From Psychromonas sp. SP041 (GTDB lineage Bacteria; Pseudomonadota; Gammaproteobacteria; Enterobacterales; Psychromonadaceae): 64,000 nt of DNA. A program made the translations under genes and the position numbers. The notes below the pieces were generated by a model. That model had not been told where the DNA came from, made no database searches, and worked only from the letters and a program-made list of their open reading frames with translations. The DNA lies in NCBI RefSeq assembly GCF_000470315.2, contig NZ_CBRF02000004.1, forward strand, positions 62,001 to 126,000, read 5' to 3'. Positions 35,398 through 44,481 of this stretch are shown one piece after another. Each line of letters begins with the position of its first letter. The stretch's first letter is position 1.

Positions 35398-37599
35398 ATG
35401 CCATCATCTATAGTCCAACTTGCCGAACTCTTAGCTAAAGAGTGTCAAATCAACACTAAACAAGCCGAAAGTGCGATTCAATTATTAGATGATGGCAATA
35501 CAGTGCCATTCATTGCGCGTTATCGTAAACATTTAACGCAGTCACTGGATGACAACCAACTGCGCTTATTAGAGTCTAAATTGAGTTACTTTAGAGAGTT
35601 ATCGACGCGTAAAACTAGCATATTAAAAGCGATTGAGAGCCAAGGTAAATTAACAGAATCACTGAAAAAAGAAATTGAATCAATTCAAGATAAAGTAAGT
35701 TTAGAGCATTGTTATGCCCCTTTTAAATCGGTACGAGTAAGTAAATCAAAACTCGCTGCAGATGCTGGTTTAACTCGTTTAGCTGAACAATTATGGGCAT
35801 CCCCTAAACAACCTTTAGAACAAATTGCAGCACGTTACATTAATGTTAAACATGGCTTTACAAACAATGAAGAGGTTTTAGAAGGGGCTCTAGCGATTGC
35901 GGTTGATAATATAACCCAAGATATTAAGTTACTTGGTTTACTAAAACAGCATTTATTTGAGCAAGCTATGTTCACTTCAACGGTTGTTAAATCTAAAATT
36001 AATGAAGCGATAAAATTTAAAGATTACTTTGAATTTAGTGCTCGTTTAAATCGCTTACCAGCACATCGAGTTTTAGCCATGTTACGTGGTAAGTCTGAAG
36101 GTTTTTTACGCTTAAAAATTGATGCAGATCCCTTCCAAAAAGATAAGAAATCTTATAGCTATTGCCAAACCTTAATTGCTAAACATTTAAATGTATACCT
36201 CAGTAAAGAAGACCAAACATCATGGCATCGCAAAGTGATTGATACTGCATGGCGTACAAAGCTATTAGTTAGTCTTGAAAAGCAATTTTTAGTGCAGTTA
36301 AAAGAGCAAGCTGATGCAGAAGCTATTGAACAATTTGCTAATAATTTAAGTGCTTTATTGATGGCCTCTCCGGCAGGTGAAAAAGTGACATTAGGCTTAG
36401 ACCCAGGCTTTAGAAGTGGTTGTAAATTAGCGGTTGTCGATAAAACAGGTAAGTTATTAGATACAGCGACTATCTATCCACATCAACCACAATTACAAAC
36501 AGAACAAGCTAAACAGACGGTTAATAAGTTCATTACACAATACAAAGTAGAGTTAATTGCCATTGGTAACGGCACTGCTTCTCGTGAAAGTGAACAATTT
36601 ATTGCTGATATTTTGAAGTCATTTGGTCATGATATTCAAGCCATTTCAGTTAGTGAAGCAGGCGCGTCGGTTTATTCCGCTTCGCAGTTAGCTGCAGATG
36701 AATTTCCTCAACTTGATGTAACGCTGCGTGGTGCTGTTTCTATTGCTCGGCGTTTACAAGACCCATTATCAGAACTGGTTAAAATTGAGGCAAAAGCAAT
36801 TGGTGTCGGTTTATACCAGCATGATGTTCAACAAAAACTATTAGCGAGTCGTTTACAGGCTGTAGTAGAAGATTGCGTTAACAAAGTCGGTGTTGACCTT
36901 AACACCGCTTCACATTGTGTGTTAACACATGTCGCCGGGCTCAATGCGACGATAGCTAATAATATCGTCGCATATAGAGAGTTAAATGGGCGTTTCAATT
37001 CACGAGATGCCTTAAAAAAAGTCCCTCGTTTAGGTGCAAAAGCATTTCAGCAAGCTGTTGGTTTTTTAACGGTAACGGGTGGTGATAATTGTTTAGATGA
37101 AACTATTTTGCATCCTGAGCAATATGCAACCGCTAAGGCTCTTGCTACTTTTAACCGTAAAACATTGAAAGAGGTGGTGTTAGCATCAGACACCATCGAA
37201 TTAACTTTACCAACAAGTAACGGACAACATGCCGTCAGCGGTGAAACCTTACAGCAACAATATCAAGATGTGATGACTATTTTAAAAATGTCTCGTCGTG
37301 ACCCAAGAGATCAATTTAAAACGGCTCAGTTTGATCAAAGTATTCATAAGATAAGTGATTTAGAAGTAGACCAATTATTACAAGGTGTAGTGACTAACGT
37401 CGCTAATTTTGGTGCTTTTATTGATTTGGGAGTCCATCAATATGGGCTAGTCCATATCTCTATGCTCAGCGATCGCTTTGTGGATGACCCACATAAAATA
37501 GTGAAAGTAGGGCAGATTGTTAATGTGAAAATAGTGAGTGTTGATGTTGAACGCAAACGGATCGCATTAACCATGAAAGCAATTCAACAACCAGCATGA
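35398..37599 (+). CDS. tex: Tex family RNA-binding transcription accessory protein
   Basis: The 733-residue protein has the full Tex layout. There is an N-terminal helical region (NTVPFIARYRKHLT at ~30-45). A YqgF/RNase H-like domain starts near 330 (TLGLDPGFRSGCKLAVVD). Helix-hairpin-helix repeats span ~480-560 (GLNATIANNIVAYRELNG). A C-terminal S1 RNA-binding domain spans ~655-728 (GVVTNVANFGAFIDLG). Tex binds RNA and transcription complexes. ATG 35398 is used. It is slightly shorter than the ~770 residues of E. coli YhgF. It is monocistronic, followed by short tandem repeats. Confidence 0.95.
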   Translation: MPSSIVQLAELLAKECQINTKQAESAIQLLDDGNTVPFIARYRKHLTQSLDDNQLRLLESKLSYFRELSTRKTSILKAIESQGKLTESLKKEIESIQDKVSLEHCYAPFKSVRVSKSKLAADAGLTRLAEQLWASPKQPLEQIAARYINVKHGFTNNEEVLEGALAIAVDNITQDIKLLGLLKQHLFEQAMFTSTVVKSKINEAIKFKDYFEFSARLNRLPAHRVLAMLRGKSEGFLRLKIDADPFQKDKKSYSYCQTLIAKHLNVYLSKEDQTSWHRKVIDTAWRTKLLVSLEKQFLVQLKEQADAEAIEQFANNLSALLMASPAGEKVTLGLDPGFRSGCKLAVVDKTGKLLDTATIYPHQPQLQTEQAKQTVNKFITQYKVELIAIGNGTASRESEQFIADILKSFGHDIQAISVSEAGASVYSASQLAADEFPQLDVTLRGAVSIARRLQDPLSELVKIEAKAIGVGLYQHDVQQKLLASRLQAVVEDCVNKVGVDLNTASHCVLTHVAGLNATIANNIVAYRELNGRFNSRDALKKVPRLGAKAFQQAVGFLTVTGGDNCLDETILHPEQYATAKALATFNRKTLKEVVLASDTIELTLPTSNGQHAVSGETLQQQYQDVMTILKMSRRDPRDQFKTAQFDQSIHKISDLEVDQLLQGVVTNVANFGAFIDLGVHQYGLVHISMLSDRFVDDPHKIVKVGQIVNVKIVSVDVERKRIALTMKAIQQPA

Positions 37600-37625
37600 G
37601 TTTCTATGACGGAGACTAAAATATG

Positions 37626-37690
37626 AAAGTAGCTTAGATATCAAAGTAGCTTAGATATCAAAGTAGCCTAAATATCAAAGTAATTTAAAT
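37626..37690 (+). repeat. 17-bp tandem repeat, 3.8 copies
   Basis: The unit AAAGTAGCTTAGATATC occurs at 37626, 37643, 37660 (two changes) and partly at 37677. It sits directly after tex, before trmK. It is AT-rich with no hairpin; a slipped-strand microsatellite-type repeat is the simplest reading. Confidence 0.85.
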
Positions 37691-37759
37691 GCTTGGACTC
37701 AAATAGTAATTAAACCTATTTTTTAAAAAATAATATTTAACAAAACGACCTAATTGAAA

Positions 37760-38455
37760 ATGAAAATAAATAAGCGCTTATTAAGCCTGTCTGAAATGGT
37801 GGATGACCATTATGACCTAGTCTGGGATTGTTGTTGTGACCATGGTTTATTGGGCATTAAAATATTAACCAACAACATCATCAAAGAAGTTAATTTTGTT
37901 GATGTTGTTCCAGATATTATTAATCAATTACACGATAAATTAACAACTTACGGCCATCATTTACCAATGGATGCTAAGTGGCAAACACGTTGCGAAGATG
38001 TCACTCAATTACCATTATTTGACCGTTATAAATCAAATCAACTTCAAGCTAATCAATTGGTAATTATTAGCGGTGTCGGTGGCGAGTTAATAGTTGAAAT
38101 GTTAACCCGTTTAATGAGTCGTTATGCGGGGTTGAATATCGATTTTCTTTTATGCCCAGTACACCATACTTATAAATTGCGTCGTACATTGATTGAGTTA
38201 AATTTCAAATTAAAGCAAGAGCAGCTAGTGATCGAAAATAAGCGTGGTTATGAGTTAATGTTAATCAACCAAGGCCAAGGTGTGGAGCTTACTTTAACAG
38301 GTGATCAGTTGTGGCAACCTCTCGATGAGCATCAGCAATATCTTGCTAAGTTGATTACACATTATCAACGTATTGTTAGCGCTAATGGAGATGCTGAACC
38401 ATTGGTTCAATCTGCACTGTCTGACTATCAAGCTTTATATCATAAGTTATTTTAG
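37760..38455 (+). CDS. trmK: tRNA (adenine-N1)-methyltransferase, TrmK family
   Basis: This S-adenosylmethionine-dependent methyltransferase of about 231 residues has the TrmK start (KRLLSLSEMV), the SAM-binding loop DCCCDHGLLGI, a VVPDIINQL acidic strand and the catalytic-region VIISGVGGELIVEML. TrmK methylates N1 of adenine 22 in tRNA. ATG 37760 is preferred over an in-frame TTG at 37754. A bidirectional terminator follows. Confidence 0.85.
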   Translation: MKINKRLLSLSEMVDDHYDLVWDCCCDHGLLGIKILTNNIIKEVNFVDVVPDIINQLHDKLTTYGHHLPMDAKWQTRCEDVTQLPLFDRYKSNQLQANQLVIISGVGGELIVEMLTRLMSRYAGLNIDFLLCPVHHTYKLRRTLIELNFKLKQEQLVIENKRGYELMLINQGQGVELTLTGDQLWQPLDEHQQYLAKLITHYQRIVSANGDAEPLVQSALSDYQALYHKLF

Positions 38456-38547
38456 CAGTGAAATAGGTTAGTTAATTAGCCTAAAATGTGAATAACTAAA
38501 ATCTAGTGTGATTCGTGTATTACATTTTCGAAGGCGTTTAAAATAAC

Positions 38548-38581
38548 AAAAAAGCCACATAATAAATTATGTGGCTTTTTT
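38548..38581. terminator. Bidirectional terminator between trmK and the SDR gene
   Basis: AAAAAGCCACATAAT pairs perfectly with ATTATGTGGCTTTTT around a 3-4-base loop, with A-run and T-run on the two sides. It serves two convergent genes. Confidence 0.92.
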
Positions 38582-38651
38582 ATTCTGCATTAAAACTTAT
38601 TATGACAAATAAATTTTAACGCTTATAGATCGTCTACATTAACTGTATCGA

Positions 38652-39407
38652 CTAAATACCTAGAGCTTGTCCGCCACCGATTTGAATCGTTTCAGCTGTG
38701 ATGAACGAAGCATCTTTACTTACTAAGAAAGAGATAACACCAGAAACGTCTTCAGGTTGACCTAAACGACCCAACATGATGCTGTCTTTCCAAGAAGCGA
38801 AAACTTCTGGTTTAGTATCTTTAATTTGTTGGTGGAATGGTGTATCAATTGTACCTGGAGATACCGCATTTACACGAATACCAGCTGGTGCTAGTTCTTT
38901 AGCTAATGCACGAGTTAATGTGTGAACAGCAGCTTTAGACGTACCGTAGATACCAGCACCTGGGCCACCAGCATTCCATGCAGCGTTTGACGTGTAGTTG
39001 ATGATTGAACCACCTTCCGTTTTTTTCAAGAATGGAATCGCAGCACGTGAAACAAAGAATGCACTATCAAGGTTAAGCGCCATTACAAAACGGAAGAATT
39101 CAGTTGTCATTTCTTCGATTGGGCTACGACCACCTAAACCACCAGCGTTATTGATAACAACATCGATTTGACCGTATTTGTTACCGATTGCATTAACGTT
39201 TTCAGTTACTGCAATATCGTTAGTTACGTCAAAACCGTAGTATTCAGCTTCAATGCCTTCCGCTGTCAATTCAGCAACACGTTGTGCGCCAATTTCATCT
39301 TCGATACCGTTAAGAACAACTGTGTAACCATCTTGACCAAGACGTTTCGCAACGGCGAAACCGATTCCACCAGTAGCACCAGTGATTAAAGCAATTTTTT
39401 TAGACAT
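38652..39407 (-). CDS. Short-chain dehydrogenase/reductase
   Basis: The 251-residue classical SDR has the nucleotide-binding TGATGGIG near the N-terminus, NNAGG, the catalytic Ser in INYTSNAAW, and Tyr/Lys in YGTSKAAVH. The C-terminal ETIQIGGGQALGI resembles FabG and glucose-dehydrogenase-type enzymes. The substrate is unknown. ATG 39407 follows TGAGAATATAAAT, a weak ribosome site. A very long non-coding region lies upstream. Confidence 0.88.
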   Translation of the reverse strand: MSKKIALITGATGGIGFAVAKRLGQDGYTVVLNGIEDEIGAQRVAELTAEGIEAEYYGFDVTNDIAVTENVNAIGNKYGQIDVVINNAGGLGGRSPIEEMTTEFFRFVMALNLDSAFFVSRAAIPFLKKTEGGSIINYTSNAAWNAGGPGAGIYGTSKAAVHTLTRALAKELAPAGIRVNAVSPGTIDTPFHQQIKDTKPEVFASWKDSIMLGRLGQPEDVSGVISFLVSKDASFITAETIQIGGGQALGI

Positions 39408-40374
39408 ATTTATATTCTCATTGACTAGTTAATAGATAGTTATGCCATGGGCATTAAGGAGGCAGTCAAATATTGCACAGATAAGCTGACATAAATGTGG
39501 GTATTAAAGAAGAAATTGCGATTCTATGAGACACAATGTCTGTCTTGCCATTTTATCAACAAAGGTGACTACCTTTTCATTTGGTTGATATTCGTTGTCA
39601 TGTAATTCAAATAAATATCAACCTTAGACTCAGTAGTATTGTATTACAAATAATGCGTTTGTAAAATCGTATTCTTTGAATGTTCACTATCATTCAAGTG
39701 ATTTTTTTATCGTTAACTTAATAAAAATATGGCTGATATATAAACAGATAGGTTAATCGACGTTGTTATAAAATGTTTGTTTTTTATGATTTAATTATTG
39801 CTGGTTTTTATGTAACCTTATGTATTTATGATGTTTATTTTTAATTTTGACGTGTATTAATAGCTAAGTGTAAGAATGGGATTGATTGGTTGAGTCATTT
39901 ACTTACAAGTTTTTTTGCTTGTTTTATAAACAATAAAAAAAGCGTTAAAGACTTTTTTTCATCTGTGAATTGTGATCTAAGCCTCAAGAATTAAGGCTCT
40001 ATTTGTTCAACATAAAGGCATTTTAAAGGAAATAACAATCATTAATATGAATTCGATTATTGAATCAGTGATAGTGAAGCTAATATTAATGATGTCGTTT
40101 TTTAGTTTATTCATCACTAGATAAATAAAAAGGCAACGTGATCGATTAACTCATAAATTATCAAATAGAAAAATAGAAGATTATATTTGTTGCTTTGCTT
40201 TGCTTAGTTTAGTCTTTCTTATGGCTTAATGCTTTTGGTTTCTTTGGTAAACAGATTACCTCATCAAGATACCCCTGTTTTATCGATTAGTAATTGGGTA
40301 GTATGCGCAGTCTTTTTCTCAAATTGCTCAACGCCATTAACTTGGTAAGCAATTTACTTTATTTAGAGAATGTT
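39408..40374. other. Long intergenic region (~970 bp) without recognised genes
   Basis: It is strongly AT-rich and lies between divergent SDR and Nudix genes. No frame longer than about 75 codons has a credible start, and none resembles a known family. A 25-codon hydrophobic frame from ATG 40048 has its AAGGA too far upstream. It should contain the two divergent promoters; nothing else is supported. Confidence 0.5.
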
Positions 40375-40917
40375 ATGCGTTTATTAAAACGGGTGGTTCA
40401 CCCTGCGATTACTGAAATTGATTTAACCCCAGATCATCCTGATAGTTTTACTCGTATTGCGACTCGCGCCATCGTCATCAAAAATAATAGAATTTTGTTA
40501 ATGTACACTCAGCGTTATAACGACTATTCATTGCCTGGTGGTGGTGTTGATGAAGGTGAGGAGTTGATTGAAGGACTAAAGAGAGAATTAAGTGAAGAAA
40601 CAGGGGCTCTCGACATAAACAATATCAATGAGTTTGGATTATATGAGGAGTATCGTCCACACAAAAGTGATAAACACTATGCTGAATATTCAATAATGCA
40701 TATGCTGTCTTACTGCTTTACCTGTGATATTGCTGATCAACTTGGTGATAGTAAGCTAGAAGATTATGAAATCAATAATGGCATGAAGGTTTGTTGGGTA
40801 GATATTGATGACGCGATTAATCATAATTTAAATACCATTAAAAATGATAAAAAGCAGGGGTTATCCATTAAAAGAGAAACGTATTTAATGGAGCAGATTA
40901 AAGATGCATTGTTATAA
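40375..40917 (+). CDS. Nudix hydrolase
   Basis: The 180-residue protein carries a complete Nudix box, Gx5Ex7REUxEExGU, within GGGVDEGEELIEG and LKRELSEETGA. The preceding strand ATRAIVIKNNRILLMYT is also typical. It hydrolyses a nucleoside diphosphate linked to an unknown group. I chose ATG 40375, which has TTTAGAGAA upstream. The frame is open back to TTG 40294 and ATG 40303, but the extra ~27 residues look non-conserved. Confidence 0.85.
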   Translation: MRLLKRVVHPAITEIDLTPDHPDSFTRIATRAIVIKNNRILLMYTQRYNDYSLPGGGVDEGEELIEGLKRELSEETGALDINNINEFGLYEEYRPHKSDKHYAEYSIMHMLSYCFTCDIADQLGDSKLEDYEINNGMKVCWVDIDDAINHNLNTIKNDKKQGLSIKRETYLMEQIKDALL

Positions 40918-40949
40918 GCTTACCTATAAATAATGATAGGAACAAGTCA

Positions 40950-40973
40950 CACTCACCATTTTGAGTGGTTTTT
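40950..40973 (+). terminator. Probable terminator after the Nudix gene
   Basis: CACTCA pairs with TGAGTG around a 6-base loop, followed by GTTTTT, 33 bp after the stop codon. Confidence 0.6.
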
Positions 40974-41057
40974 AATGATTTTATCACTGCACTTATAACC
41001 TGAATATAGTGTTCTAAATCGATGCTATAAATGCAGTAATAAACAGACAATAACCTT

Positions 41058-42608
41058 CTACAAATTATCTAAATTCTCTAATAGTACACTGGCTTTTTCT
41101 CTGATTTCTATTTTTTGACTTGGGTCTAGCTTATCCCAATTACGGATAGGGAAACTCATTCGGTGATTTGAAGCAAGCTGCTCATAATTCTGATCAATAA
41201 AATTCCAATACAAACTATTTAATGGGCAAGCATCTTCGCCCAGTTTTTGTTTGACGTTATAACGACAGCTTTTACAGTAATCACTCATTTTATTGACATA
41301 GTTACCGCTCGCCGCATAGGGCTTAGTTGCAATCCAGCCACCATCTGCAAACAAGGCCATACTGCGCGTGTTAGGTAGTTCTACCCACTCGATAGCATCA
41401 ATATAGATGCCTAAATACCAGTCATCAACTTGGTTAGGGTCTATGCCTGCCAATAAAGTAAAGTTACCCGTGATCATTAGACGCTGAATGTGATGCGCAT
41501 AAGCATGTTCAAGCGACTGTGAAATAGCACTTTTCAAACATTGCATTTTTGTATCTGCATTCCAAAAGAAGGTCGGTAAGTCTCTATTTGCGGATAATGC
41601 ATTTTGTTGTGCGTAGTTCGGCATGTTCATCCAGTACATACCTCTGACATATTCCCGCCAGCCTAATATTTGTCTAATAAATCCTTCAATCTGGGAAATC
41701 GTAATCTTACCCTCTGACGCTTGATAAGCCGTTAAAGCGGATTGAATGACCTCCATGGGATTGAGCATTTTACAGTTCAATGAAAAACTGAGACGCGAGT
41801 GATATAAGCTCCAAGCGTATGGAGAGGCGTCGGTCATTGCATCTTGGAAGTTACCGAAATTAGGCAACTGATATTGACAAAAATAGTCGAGTAATTGCAA
41901 AGATTGTTGACGATTTATTGGGTAATCAACATTGGTTGATTCATACCCTATCGTCTTGATCTTGTGATGTTTGATACGTTGTAAATAGGCTTCAGCGGGG
42001 TTAGTGAATATTAATGGTTTAGGGATAACCTTCAGATCTGCTTTTTTAAATGTTTGTCGATTATTTGAATCAAAGTTCCATGCGCCGCCAACGGGTTTTG
42101 ACCCCTCCATTAAAATAGAAAACTCTTTACGCATAAAACGGTAAAAATTCTCCATTCTGACATGAGTTGCTACTTGAAAATGTTGTGGTAATTGGTCAAA
42201 AGGTAACAGGAAGTGTTCAGTGTCTGCTTCATAAACCGTTAATCCATCCTGGGCGGGAAGGTTGCCTAGTTGTGACCATAAACGATATTCATCAGGTCGT
42301 TGAAAAGTAAAACTTTCACATTGATGGTGAGTGACTAATGACTTTATTAAATGCGGGAGGTCTTGATATTGGCTCGACTCATCTAACGTTAGATAACAGA
42401 CACGATGGCCTTTGCTTTCAAGCATTTGAGCAAAATCGGCCATTGCTGCAAAAAATGCAGTTATCTTTTTAATGTGGTGTTTAGTATAACTGGCTTCTTG
42501 GTGAAGCTCTGCAATGACATAAATGACATCATCATCGATTTGCTGGAACCAACTGTGCATAGCATTAAGCTGATCACCTAATATCAGTCTGAGGTGTTTG
42601 GCTTGCAT
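41058..42608 (-). CDS. Iron-sulfur bacterial photolyase/cryptochrome (FeS-BCP, PhrB-type)
   Basis: This 516-residue protein of the deoxyribodipyrimidine photolyase-related class uses light and FAD to repair (6-4) photoproducts in characterised members. The N-terminal domain begins LRLILGDQLN, the family hallmark. Four cysteines that would bind the 4Fe-4S cluster are at 357, 445, 448 and 461. Their spacing of 88, 3 and 13 equals that of Agrobacterium PhrB (350, 438, 441, 454). SLEHAYAHHIQRLMITGN and AGIDPNQVDDWYLG mark the FAD-binding part. It is last in a minus-strand light-repair cluster, after the DUF2256 gene. Confidence 0.93.
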   Translation of the reverse strand: MQAKHLRLILGDQLNAMHSWFQQIDDDVIYVIAELHQEASYTKHHIKKITAFFAAMADFAQMLESKGHRVCYLTLDESSQYQDLPHLIKSLVTHHQCESFTFQRPDEYRLWSQLGNLPAQDGLTVYEADTEHFLLPFDQLPQHFQVATHVRMENFYRFMRKEFSILMEGSKPVGGAWNFDSNNRQTFKKADLKVIPKPLIFTNPAEAYLQRIKHHKIKTIGYESTNVDYPINRQQSLQLLDYFCQYQLPNFGNFQDAMTDASPYAWSLYHSRLSFSLNCKMLNPMEVIQSALTAYQASEGKITISQIEGFIRQILGWREYVRGMYWMNMPNYAQQNALSANRDLPTFFWNADTKMQCLKSAISQSLEHAYAHHIQRLMITGNFTLLAGIDPNQVDDWYLGIYIDAIEWVELPNTRSMALFADGGWIATKPYAASGNYVNKMSDYCKSCRYNVKQKLGEDACPLNSLYWNFIDQNYEQLASNHRMSFPIRNWDKLDPSQKIEIREKASVLLENLDNL

Positions 42609-42683
42609 GGTATTTCCTTATTTTATTACGCTTTAAAACTAGAATGAAGTTCGCTTTAATTATCGCTAGGTTCACTGTTCAAT

Positions 42684-42857
42684 TTAGTTTATTTTTAGTT
42701 TGTTAGGTTTTACGTTACTTAATGTTTTTTTGTTTCTACGACAACGTTCTGAGCAATACAGAACACTATCCCAACATGTTTTCCATTTTTTACGCCACGA
42801 AAAGTCTTTTTCACAAGTAACACACGTTTTATGTAGCAGTAATAATTTTTTATGCAT
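42684..42857 (-). CDS. DUF2256 small zinc-ribbon-like protein
   Basis: This 57-residue protein begins MHKKLLLLHKTCVTCEKDFS and contains WRKKWKTCWD and VLYCSERCRR. The four cysteines in TCVTC and YCSERC, with the tryptophan- and lysine-rich middle, are the DUF2256 pattern. Such tiny genes often sit beside photolyase genes, as here between two of them on the same strand. The function is unknown; zinc binding is likely. The ribosome site is poor (GACGA), so translation may be coupled to the upstream gene 79 bp away. Confidence 0.8.
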   Translation of the reverse strand: MHKKLLLLHKTCVTCEKDFSWRKKWKTCWDSVLYCSERCRRNKKTLSNVKPNKLKIN

Positions 42858-42936
42858 GGCATTCGTCTTTTATGTTTGTACTTTATGTTTGTACTTTATG
42901 GCGTTATTTTATAGTTATTACCTTACGGTTTTTATT

Positions 42937-44481
42937 TTAAGTTTTTTTAATCGTTTTCTTTTTACGAACATGTTTTGCAACGATACGTGCGCCTTCATTT
43001 TTACTATCCGTGCGTTTTTGAAAACCCCATAATAAATCTCGAGCTATTTTGCCTGTTTCGTCAATATCGACCATGGGTAAGGGATAGGTTTCATCCAGTT
43101 TAAATTGATAGAGTTGTTCTTCCATTGGCGTTATCAACCAAGGCGTATGGACGATCTCTTTTGGTAATTCTGATAATTGAGGTAACCATTTTTTAATGAA
43201 TATCCCGTCTTTATCTTTGTCTAAAGACTGTTTTACTGGGTTATAAACTCGAATAATATTGGTACCGGTGACGCCTGACTGCATTTGAAACTGCGGATAA
43301 TGGATGCCCGGTTCAAAATCGAGAAATAGGGCGGCTAGATGGGTTACACCTAAACGCCAATCAACTAATAAGTGGTGACATAAAAAACTCACTAACATCG
43401 CGCGCATACGAAAATTTATATAACCGGTTTTGATTAAACAAAGCATGGAAGCATCGACAAGTGGGTAACCTGTTTGCGCTGTCTTCCATTTGTTTAGTCG
43501 CGCTTCAATACTTAGACCACAATGATCTTCTGGGTAGCTAAAACCTATGTAAGCTCTATTAACTGGACGCCATTGCATTTCATGTTCACTTTCAAATTTC
43601 TGTATAAAGTGACAATGCCAATGAAGTCGAGAGGCAAGACCATCAATGGGTCGTTTCCAGCCAGTTTCAGATCTTTTTATTAATATGGCCTGATAAAGTT
43701 GTCTTAAACTGATATTTCCCCAGGCTAAATAAGGCGATAATCGAGAGCAACTTTTTCGACTTGCTTGTGGTTTAGAAATATTAAAATGATAGTTTTTACC
43801 TCGATCTTTTAGAAAGGATTGTAATATTTTCTGCGCCCAACGTTCTCCACCTGTCAGCATATATTGATCGGCTGTGTACCATTCAACAGGTAATACTGAT
43901 TGAGGAAGTTGTGCTAGAAATTGATGACTAACAAGCGTTGTATCAGATAACGGAGGTTTAGATAAAGCATCTCTCATGATCATGCGCCAATCATTATCCC
44001 AGCCTAATCTATTTTCTTTGCCGCGTGTTACGGCGCCGGATTTAGTTTCTTGCCATGGAATATGTTGTGTTTTACACCATTGTTTGACTGCTTTATCTCG
44101 CTCAAACGTGGATAGTAATCCGGTTTCTTGGTGACTAAATAATCCAGTGATGGTAAATGATTGTTGAATGTGACTGAGGCCATCGATGGCATGACCAAGA
44201 TAGACATAGACTTGAGAGTTAAATTGATTAAGTTGATCATTAATATCTTGTAGTGATTGCAACACAAAACGCCAATGACGTAGATCGTAATGAGGGTCGT
44301 TAATTAAAAAAGGTTCAAATACGTAATATAAAATCGTTAAACCAGATTCAATTGAATGATTCAAAGGTTGGTGGTCCGTTAATCTGAGATCTCGCTTTAA
44401 CCATACCACGTTGACCGATGGTTTCTGCGCGAGTTGCTCGTCCATTATATTCATTGTTTCACTAGCGATGTCATTAATCAT
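42937..44481 (-). CDS. FAD-binding photolyase/cryptochrome family protein
   Basis: The 514-residue protein has an N-terminal photolyase alpha/beta domain (VVWLKRDLRLTDHQPL) and a C-terminal FAD domain (SRLHWHCHFIQKFE; RMRAMLVSFLCHHLLVDWRLG; GTNIIRVYNPVKQSLDKD). It is likely a DNA photolyase or a related cryptochrome, distinct from the CRY-DASH and FeS types beside it. The subclass is uncertain by eye. The N-terminus may start at an internal Met10. It overlaps the CRY-DASH stop codon by 4 bp (ATGA), so the two are translationally coupled. The C-terminus is Lys-rich (VRKKKTIKKT). Confidence 0.9.
   Translation of the reverse strand: MINDIASETMNIMDEQLAQKPSVNVVWLKRDLRLTDHQPLNHSIESGLTILYYVFEPFLINDPHYDLRHWRFVLQSLQDINDQLNQFNSQVYVYLGHAIDGLSHIQQSFTITGLFSHQETGLLSTFERDKAVKQWCKTQHIPWQETKSGAVTRGKENRLGWDNDWRMIMRDALSKPPLSDTTLVSHQFLAQLPQSVLPVEWYTADQYMLTGGERWAQKILQSFLKDRGKNYHFNISKPQASRKSCSRLSPYLAWGNISLRQLYQAILIKRSETGWKRPIDGLASRLHWHCHFIQKFESEHEMQWRPVNRAYIGFSYPEDHCGLSIEARLNKWKTAQTGYPLVDASMLCLIKTGYINFRMRAMLVSFLCHHLLVDWRLGVTHLAALFLDFEPGIHYPQFQMQSGVTGTNIIRVYNPVKQSLDKDKDGIFIKKWLPQLSELPKEIVHTPWLITPMEEQLYQFKLDETYPLPMVDIDETGKIARDLLWGFQKRTDSKNEGARIVAKHVRKKKTIKKT

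Noticed and set aside
40048-40125. A 25-codon hydrophobic frame (MNSIIESVIVKLILMM start) as a small membrane peptide.
   Set aside because: The only Shine-Dalgarno-like sequence is about 18 bases upstream, too far, and there is no other support.
42700-43032. A 110-codon plus-strand frame rich in Phe and Cys.
   Set aside because: It lies opposite the DUF2256 gene and the end of a photolyase gene, has no ribosome site, and its composition looks like antisense of AT-rich coding DNA.
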